DNA from: Streptomyces sp. NBC_00285
GTDB taxonomy: Bacteria; Actinomycetota; Actinomycetes; Streptomycetales; Streptomycetaceae
Direction: 5' to 3'
DNA length: 64,000 bases
Assembly (NCBI RefSeq): GCF_036174265.1
Contig: NZ_CP108055.1
Span: 4,712,001-4,776,000, forward strand
Under the pieces are notes generated by a model that was not told the DNA's origin, ran no database searches, and saw only the letters and a list, made by a program, of their open reading frames with translations. Below, one piece after another: positions 58,380-64,000 of the stretch (positions are counted from its first letter, which is position 1; the number at the start of each line of letters is the position of its first letter). A program made the position numbers and the translations under genes.

Positions 58380-60779
58380 ATGCAACCACTGCACCCAGAA
58401 GATCCCGAGCAGCTAGGGCCCTACCGTCCGGTGGCCCGTCTTGGAGCGGGCGGGATGGGCCGGGTCTATCTGGCCACCTCGTCGGCCGGCCGCGCCGTCG
58501 CGGTCAAGGTCATCCGTCCCGAGATGGCCGAGGACAAGAACTTCCGCATCCGCTTCCGGCGCGAGGTGGCGGCCGCGGCGGCGGTCGGCGGCGTCTACAC
58601 GGCGTCCGTGGTGGACGCCGCTCCGGACGATCGGACGCCATGGCTCGCCACCGCCTACGTACCCGGCCCCACCCTGGCCGAGGCGGTCGCCGCCCACGGG
58701 CCGCTGCCGGTGGAGACGGTCCTCGCACTGGGCGCGGGCATCGCCGAGGCGCTGATCGCGGTGCACGCCGAGGGACTGGTGCACCGCGACCTCAAGCCGT
58801 CCAACGTGCTGCTCGCGGCGGACGGACCGCGCGTCATCGATTTCGGCATCGTCCGGGCCCGGGACGGCTACCAGCTCACCGGCTCCGGCGGCGTGTTGGG
58901 CTCGCTCGAGTACGTCTGTCCCGAACAGGCCACCGGCGACCCGGTGGGACCGGAGGGAGACGTCTTCTGTCTCGGCTCGGTGCTCGCGTTCGCGGCGTCG
59001 GGACACCCGCCCTTCAACGGGGCCTCCGCGGCCGGCCTGCTCTACCAGGTGGTCCACGGTTCGGCCGATCTGACCCAAGTACCCGAGCCGCTGGAGAAGA
59101 TCATCAGCCTCTGTCACGCCAAGGACCCAGCCCTTCGTATCGGCCCCGACCGGCTCTCCGCGGCCTGTGCGCCGGGCGGTGCCGACCAGGTGCTGACGGA
59201 GGGCTGGCTGCCCGCGCGGGTGGCCGCCATGGTCGACGACCGCCGGACGGCCGCGATGGATCTCGACCGTCTCGCGCGGACCCTGACGTCCGCACGGCCC
59301 ACGGCCGACGCAGCCGCCAGGGCCTCCGTCGTGTCCGGGAGACACGGATCGGGCCGGACGCCGACGGGACCGTCGTCGCGCGGCACCGACAGCAGAGCCG
59401 GCGCGGCGGACGCAGACCGCATCCTCCCGGCCGGGGACGCCGAGAACCGCGCCGCCGGTGGAGCCGGTGCCACCGTTGGAGCGCCGCCCGCCGCCGATCC
59501 GCCGGAGCGGAGACCCCCGGCGGCCGCGGCCGAATCGGCGGAACCGGCGGAACCGGCGGAACCGGCGGAACCGGCGACGGAACGTTCCGCCGCACCCGCG
59601 CACCGCCGTGCCCCCGAACGCTCCCGTATCGGTCGGCGCACCCTCCTCGCCGTAACCGCGGGCGCGGCCGTCGTCGGGGGCACCGCCCTCGTCGTCCGAG
59701 GCAGGGCCGGCAGGCAGCCGGCCCGCCGGCCCGGACCCGCCCCCGAGCCGACCTGGGTGTACCGCGGCGGCCCACTGCTCCAGACCCCGGCCGTCTTCAA
59801 CGACGGCACGGCCTTGCTGAAGAGCCGCCCGGGCAACATGATCTGCCTCGACCTGAGGAACGGTTCCCAGCCCGAATGGGTCTACCAGGGCATCAGCGTC
59901 TCCCCCAGTCCCGTCCTGCTGGCCAACGACGCCGCGGTCGCCCTCGGCACCGGTGCGACGGTGATCGGCGTCGACCTGAACGGCGGCACCGAGAAGTTCA
60001 CCCTCGACTTCGGCCAGGACTGCCAGTTCGATCAACTCCTCGGCGGATACGACGGCTATGTCATCTCGGTCCTCGGCGCCAAGCTGGAACGCCGGTCGGA
60101 GGAGCAGGGCGTCGCGACCTCCACCAGCGCGGTCTTCGGCGTCGACCTCAGGGCCCAGCGCGCCGTCGTCATACCGATCGACCCCGAGGACGTCGGCGTT
60201 CCCCTCAAGCCCGTCATCACTTCCGACTACTTCGTCTACGCCGACGGGCTGCGCAATGTCACGGTCCGCAGCACCCGCGACGGCGGTGGCCTGCTCTGGC
60301 GGCACCCTGTGGGCTACGACCTGCGGCCGGGCCTCGCGGTGCTCGGCGGAACCGTGTTCGCCCTCGGCTCCGAGTTCATCGCCCTGGACCTCGCCACAGG
60401 AAAGCTCCGCTGGAAGGCGGAGGCGGAACACGGCACGTTCGCCTCCCTCGGGGCGGGCGGCAACACCGTCTACGCCACGGGCACCGATCCCTACGGCGTC
60501 CACGCCTTCAACGCGGCGACCGGCGCCCGGCGCTGGTTCTGCGAGACCCCCCGCCTCAACGTCGACCACCCGGTCGCGGTGGGAGCCCACACCGTCCACG
60601 TGCCGGCCTTCGAGAACAGGAACGGCTTCTACGCGATCGACGCCGCCTCCGGCCGTCTGCTGTGGAACTTCACCGACGGCCGCGAGACCGGCGTCAACGA
60701 CTGGCAGCTCTCCTGCGACGGGGCCGGACACCTCGTGGCCCAGCACTTCGACCGGGCCTACGGACTGCCCGTCACCTGA
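58380..60779 (+). CDS. Membrane Ser/Thr protein kinase with PQQ-type beta-propeller
   Basis: 799 aa; ATG 58380. Kinase domain about residues 15-280: P-loop LGAGGMGRVYLA, Lys in VAVKVIR, HRDLKPSN at 135, DFGIV at 154, activation-loop SLEYVCPEQ. A disordered juxtamembrane part follows with AEPAEPAEPAEP repeats (about 375-395) and one hydrophobic segment (RRTLLAVTAGAAVVGGTALV, about 418-440). The C-terminal 350 residues are an outward-facing PQQ-like propeller (repeated TGKLRW, TGARRW, SGRLLW). A receptor kinase sensing an extracellular ligand. Confidence 0.93.
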   Translation: MQPLHPEDPEQLGPYRPVARLGAGGMGRVYLATSSAGRAVAVKVIRPEMAEDKNFRIRFRREVAAAAAVGGVYTASVVDAAPDDRTPWLATAYVPGPTLAEAVAAHGPLPVETVLALGAGIAEALIAVHAEGLVHRDLKPSNVLLAADGPRVIDFGIVRARDGYQLTGSGGVLGSLEYVCPEQATGDPVGPEGDVFCLGSVLAFAASGHPPFNGASAAGLLYQVVHGSADLTQVPEPLEKIISLCHAKDPALRIGPDRLSAACAPGGADQVLTEGWLPARVAAMVDDRRTAAMDLDRLARTLTSARPTADAAARASVVSGRHGSGRTPTGPSSRGTDSRAGAADADRILPAGDAENRAAGGAGATVGAPPAADPPERRPPAAAAESAEPAEPAEPAEPATERSAAPAHRRAPERSRIGRRTLLAVTAGAAVVGGTALVVRGRAGRQPARRPGPAPEPTWVYRGGPLLQTPAVFNDGTALLKSRPGNMICLDLRNGSQPEWVYQGISVSPSPVLLANDAAVALGTGATVIGVDLNGGTEKFTLDFGQDCQFDQLLGGYDGYVISVLGAKLERRSEEQGVATSTSAVFGVDLRAQRAVVIPIDPEDVGVPLKPVITSDYFVYADGLRNVTVRSTRDGGGLLWRHPVGYDLRPGLAVLGGTVFALGSEFIALDLATGKLRWKAEAEHGTFASLGAGGNTVYATGTDPYGVHAFNAATGARRWFCETPRLNVDHPVAVGAHTVHVPAFENRNGFYAIDAASGRLLWNFTDGRETGVNDWQLSCDGAGHLVAQHFDRAYGLPVT

Positions 60780-60872
60780 GGAACCGGACCCGGACAGCCA
60801 CCGCCGGCGAGCCATCGGCGGGCTCCAGGGTGGGTCTCTTCCGGCAGGAGACCTTCCCTCCTCCTGCACTCG

Positions 60873-60915
60873 CCCATACTCTGACGCCCCGTCAGATAAT
60901 GCGCCAGAGTATGGG
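60873..60915. promoter_or_regulatory. Nested palindromes before the SDR gene
   Basis: Outer arms CCCATACTCTG (60873-60883) and CAGAGTATGGG (60905-60915) are perfectly complementary; inside lies CTGAC-GCCCC-GTCAG (60881-60895), copy 2 of the shared operator. The right arm overlaps GGGAGG of the ribosome-binding site. Confidence 0.75.
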
Positions 60916-60926
60916 AGGCCACCGGT

Positions 60927-61715
60927 ATGTCACTCCTCTCCGGAAAGACCGTCGTCGTATCCGGAGTCGGCGCCGGGCTCGGTCACCAGGTCGCCGCCGC
61001 CGTCGTCCGGGACGGCGGGAACGCGGTGCTGGGTGCCCGGACCGAGGCGAACCTCGCCAAGAGCGCCGCCGAGATCGATCCGGACGGGGCGCACACGGCG
61101 TACCGGCCGACCGACATCACCGACGAGCAACAGTGCGCCGAACTCGCGGAGTTGGCGGTGGAACGGTTCGGGCGGTTGGACGCGGTCGTGCATGTGGCGG
61201 CATGGGACAGCTACTTCGGCGGCCTTGAGGACGCGGACTTCACGACCTGGCAGTCGGTCATCGATGTGAACCTGCTGGGGTCGCTGCGGATGACCCGGGC
61301 CTGTCTGGCGGGGCTGAAGGCGGCGGGCGGCGGTTCGGTCGTGTTCGTCGGGACGCAGTCGTCCGTCGCCGCTCCCTCACAGGTACGGCAGGCCGCGTAC
61401 GCCGCCTCGAAGGGGGCACTGACCAGCGCGATGTACTCGCTGGCACGGGAGCTCGGGCCGTACCGGATCCGGGTGAACACCGTGCTGCCGGGCTGGATGT
61501 GGGGGCCGCCGGTGCGGGCGTACGTGCAGTTCACGGCGCACACGGAGGGCGTGCCGGAGGACGAGGTGCTGAAGCGGCTCACCGAGCGGATGGCGCTGCC
61601 CGACCTCGCGACCGACGGGGACGTGGCGGACGCGACGGTGTTCCTGGCCTCGGACCGGGCGCGGGCGATCACCGGACAGTCCTTGCTGGTCAACGCCGGG
61701 GAGCTGATGCGGTGA
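60927..61715 (+). CDS. SDR-family oxidoreductase
   Basis: 262 aa. SGVGAGLGHQVAAAVVRDGG is a Rossmann TGxxxGxG variant; then DITDEQQ, VHVAAWDSYFG (NAG-like position varies), SSVAAPSQVRQAAYAASKGA (Ser and YxxxK) and NTVLPGWMWGPP. NAD(P)-dependent alcohol/ketone redox enzyme of the classical type; substrate not readable. The promoter contains the same dyad as the 57110 gene. Confidence 0.93.
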   Translation: MSLLSGKTVVVSGVGAGLGHQVAAAVVRDGGNAVLGARTEANLAKSAAEIDPDGAHTAYRPTDITDEQQCAELAELAVERFGRLDAVVHVAAWDSYFGGLEDADFTTWQSVIDVNLLGSLRMTRACLAGLKAAGGGSVVFVGTQSSVAAPSQVRQAAYAASKGALTSAMYSLARELGPYRIRVNTVLPGWMWGPPVRAYVQFTAHTEGVPEDEVLKRLTERMALPDLATDGDVADATVFLASDRARAITGQSLLVNAGELMR

Positions 61716-61841
61716 GTTCATGTAGGTGAACGCAGGCCACCATCTCGAATACTTTTACCTTCCCTTGACCTTACGTCAGCTTGTCGTGTCCACGCTGTGG
61801 CGCCCACGATGAGCGCCGGGCTGATCCCTGGGAGGGCGCAT

Positions 61842-63422
61842 ATGAACGGTCTCGACTGGGCCGTGCTCATCGGCTATTTCGGCGTGATGGTCGCGATCGG
61901 CGTCTGGTCGCACAAACGCGTCGACGACGTCAGCGACTTCTTCACGGCGGGCGGCAAGATGCCGTGGTGGCTGTCCGGCATCTCGCACCACATGTCGGGC
62001 TACAGCGCGGTGATGTTCACCGGGTACGCCGGCATCGCCTACACCTACGGCGTGACGTCCTTCGTGACGTGGTCCTTCCCCATCGCACTCGGCGTCGCCA
62101 TCGGCTCCAAGCTGTTCGCGCCGCGCATCAACCGGCTGCGCTCACGGCTTCACGTGGCCTCACCGCTGGAGTACCTGAAGAACCGCTACGACCTCAAGAC
62201 ACAGCAGGCGCTGGCCTGGTCCGGCATGATGCTGAAGATCGTGGACGTGGGCGCCAAGTGGGCCGCGATCGCGACCCTGTTGTCGGTGTTCACCGGCATC
62301 TCGCTCAACCAGGGCATCCTCATCACCGGCTGCATCACGGCCGTCTACTGCACGATCGGCGGCCTGTGGGCCGACGCCCTCACGGAGTTGGGCCAGTTCG
62401 TCATCCAACTCCTCGCGGGTGTCGCGATGTTCATCGCCGTGGTCCTGAAGCTCAACGACAAGGGCATCGGGTTCTTCGGCGCCTGGGACGAGCCGGAGCT
62501 CCAGGGCCACGGCGAGCCGCTGGTCGGACCGTACGGAACGGTCTTCCTGCTGGCCTTCCTCTTCATCAAGCTCTTCGAGTACAACGGCGGCATGCTCAAC
62601 CAGGCCCAGCGCTACATGGCCACGGCCAACGCACACGAGGCCGAACGCTCGGCCCGCCTCTCGGCGATCCTTTGGCTGGTGTGGCCGGTCGTCCTGTTCT
62701 TCCCCATGTGGATGTCGCCGCTGCTGGTCCAGTCGCAGAAGCCGGACGGCTCCGACTCCTACGGCCTGATGACCGAACAGCTGCTGCCGCACGGCCTGTT
62801 GGGCCTCGTCATCGTCGGTTTCTTCTCGCACACCATGGCCATGTGCTCCTCCGACGCCAACGCGATCGCGGCGGTCTTCACCCGGGACTGCGCACCGGTG
62901 GTGTGGCGCAGGGCGCGCAGCTGGAGCCAGGGGCAGGGACTGCGGGCCGCCCGCATCACGACGGTCGCCTTCCTCGGCCTGTCGATGGCGGCGGCCACCC
63001 AGGTCAACTCCCCCACCTTCAAGGACATCATCACGGTGGTCATCAGGTGGGTCGCCGGTCTGATGGGCCCGATGGCCATCCCGATGATGCTCGGCCTGCT
63101 CCGCCCGTTCCGCCGCTCCGGTCCCACCGCCGCGCTCACCAGCTGGTCGATGGGTCTGCTCGCCTTCTGGCTGGTCAACTACCCGATCAGCTGGAACGTC
63201 GAGGGCGGGGTCCCGCTCCAGTACCAGGTCTCGATCCCGCTGGTGGTCTCCCTCGTCCTCTACATCCTGATCGGCTTCCTGAAGCCGGAGGACACCCCGG
63301 AGCGTCTCGCGATCATCGAGAAGATCAACACCGACGGGGACGGGGAGGGAACGGCGTCCGCGGCGATCCCGACGCCGGCGGACGGCGCGGACGACGTGGT
63401 CGGTACGGGAGTGAAGGACTAG
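61842..63422 (+). CDS. Sodium:solute symporter (SSS family)
   Basis: 526 aa; ATG 61842 after GGGAGG. About 13 membrane helices. FFTAGGKMPWWLSGISHHMSGYSAVMFTGYAGI is in this case the family helix 1-2 region (positions about 41-73), with the LeuT-like fold helices following and NGGMLNQAQRYMATANAHEA (SSS signature-like) near residue 250. Imports a solute with sodium; sugar, sialic acid or myo-inositol are common. It follows the SDR by 126 bp. Confidence 0.9.
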   Translation: MNGLDWAVLIGYFGVMVAIGVWSHKRVDDVSDFFTAGGKMPWWLSGISHHMSGYSAVMFTGYAGIAYTYGVTSFVTWSFPIALGVAIGSKLFAPRINRLRSRLHVASPLEYLKNRYDLKTQQALAWSGMMLKIVDVGAKWAAIATLLSVFTGISLNQGILITGCITAVYCTIGGLWADALTELGQFVIQLLAGVAMFIAVVLKLNDKGIGFFGAWDEPELQGHGEPLVGPYGTVFLLAFLFIKLFEYNGGMLNQAQRYMATANAHEAERSARLSAILWLVWPVVLFFPMWMSPLLVQSQKPDGSDSYGLMTEQLLPHGLLGLVIVGFFSHTMAMCSSDANAIAAVFTRDCAPVVWRRARSWSQGQGLRAARITTVAFLGLSMAAATQVNSPTFKDIITVVIRWVAGLMGPMAIPMMLGLLRPFRRSGPTAALTSWSMGLLAFWLVNYPISWNVEGGVPLQYQVSIPLVVSLVLYILIGFLKPEDTPERLAIIEKINTDGDGEGTASAAIPTPADGADDVVGTGVKD

Positions 63423-63461
63423 GAGCCGGGAGGAGCCGGGACCAGGTCCGCCAGAAGGGCT

Positions 63462-64000
63462 CTAGGCCCTCGGGTACCGCGCGAGCCATCCCGGGGACGC
63501 TCCCACGGGGCCGTGCAGCGCGGGCCCCTGGGTCATCTCCATCGCGAAGTCGTCGGCGAGTTCCAGCAGGGTGGGACGGCCCTCCAGTTCGGCCAGCCAG
63601 GCCGGCGGGAGGGCCGTCTCCCCGTGCACGGCACCCAGCAGGCCGCCGGTGAGGGCGCCGGCCGCGGCGGAGGGCCCGTCGTGGTTCACGGCGAGGCACA
63701 GGCCGTGCCGTACGTCCTCTCCGACCAGCGCGCAGTACACGGCCGCGGACAGCAGCCCGTCCGCCGAGCCGTCCGCCGCGAGTTCCTCCACCCGCGCCGG
63801 GGTGGGCATCCCCTGCCGTACGGCACCCAGCGCGTGCTGGAGCGCGTCCGACACGGGCTCGTGCCCGGGCCGCGCGGCGAGCAGCGCGAGCGCCCGCTGC
63901 ACCGCCCCGTCCAGGCTCTCCCCGAGGGACAGCGCGTGCACGATCACGGCGTACGCGCCCGCCGACAGATAGGCGACGGGGTGCCCGTGGGTCTGCGCCG
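63462..64000 (-). CDS. ADP-ribosylglycohydrolase-family protein (partial, cut by window end)
   Basis: The frame stays open to the window edge (N-terminus missing); about 179 C-terminal residues are visible. VNHDGPSAAAGALTGGLLGA and HGETALPPAWLAELEG fit the C-terminal half of the DraG/ARH family, with the SxxxG and GxxHG pieces near the metal site. It would remove ADP-ribose from proteins or other acceptors. Downstream it meets the symporter convergently. Confidence 0.85.
   Translation of the reverse strand, partial: AQTHGHPVAYLSAGAYAVIVHALSLGESLDGAVQRALALLAARPGHEPVSDALQHALGAVRQGMPTPARVEELAADGSADGLLSAAVYCALVGEDVRHGLCLAVNHDGPSAAAGALTGGLLGAVHGETALPPAWLAELEGRPTLLELADDFAMEMTQGPALHGPVGASPGWLARYPRA

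Overview
The window is chromosomal DNA of a Streptomyces. The evidence is the very high GC with strong GC3 bias, GTG/TTG starts, Tat-type and long signal peptides on glycosidases, DUF397/XRE pairs, a GPP34 protein, a TTA codon, and an alpha subunit of RNA polymerase that I recall as almost identical to the Streptomyces coelicolor one. There is no rRNA operon, no CRISPR array and no large biosynthetic gene cluster. Most of it looks like variable chromosome rich in secreted carbohydrate-active enzymes and one-component regulators.

Layout. (1) 0-13.2 kb: an extradiol dioxygenase divergent from a MarR regulator, a DHA2 efflux pump behind its TetR regulator, a secreted M6 metalloprotease, a double-length IclR regulator, then a GH78 alpha-L-rhamnosidase with two LacI-type operator boxes and a secreted GH27 alpha-galactosidase. 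(2) 13.3-22.9 kb: a degraded integrative element in tRNA-Arg(CCT), bounded by perfect 43-bp direct repeats (attL 13316-13358, attR 22887-22929). It carries a truncated tyrosine integrase, two lower-GC divergent two-gene modules (winged-helix protein plus HEPN/Abi-like protein; XRE-ImmA/IrrE peptidase plus PIN-like protein), an intact ISAs1-type insertion inside another gene, and small unknown genes. The tail of a second integrase lies just beyond attR, so two elements probably used this site. (3) 23.6-24.6 kb: a Phd/VapC toxin-antitoxin pair and a small unknown ORF. (4) 24.9-27.7 kb: a solitary rpoA without its ribosomal neighbours, then an NfeD-like/flotillin pair. (5) 28.6-32.4 kb: a MerR-like regulator, a cold-shock protein, a DEAD-box helicase, a CBS protein and a small conserved protein. 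(6) 32.6-43.4 kb: a GH43 arabinofuranosidase; a three-gene operon (GT2 membrane glycosyltransferase, lipoprotein TIM-barrel hydrolase, acyltransferase) that looks like cell-surface polysaccharide synthesis; helR with a rifampicin-associated element; azoreductase/HxlR; and a GH11 xylanase coupled to a CE4 acetyl xylan esterase. (7) 43.6-64 kb: an amidase, a DUF2235 hydrolase, an MFS/ArsR-type divergent pair, glutathione peroxidase, MerR, DUF397/XRE, GPP34, a D-Ala-D-Ala carboxypeptidase with a long acidic tail, a polytopic membrane protein, an alpha/beta-barrel-like protein, a Ser/Thr kinase with a PQQ propeller, an SDR, a sodium:solute symporter and a partial ADP-ribosylglycohydrolase.

How it works together. 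The glycosidases form a plant-polymer degradation set (rhamnose, galactose, arabinose, xylan, acetyl-xylan), with candidate operators upstream of most of them. The GH27 and GH43 genes share one palindromic box although they lie 21 kb apart. A second shared box joins the 57110 gene and the 60927 SDR. The mobile region supplies toxin/defence-like modules. A lone rpoA and helR form an RNA-polymerase theme. All functional statements come from reading sequence and from memory of families; no database search was run.
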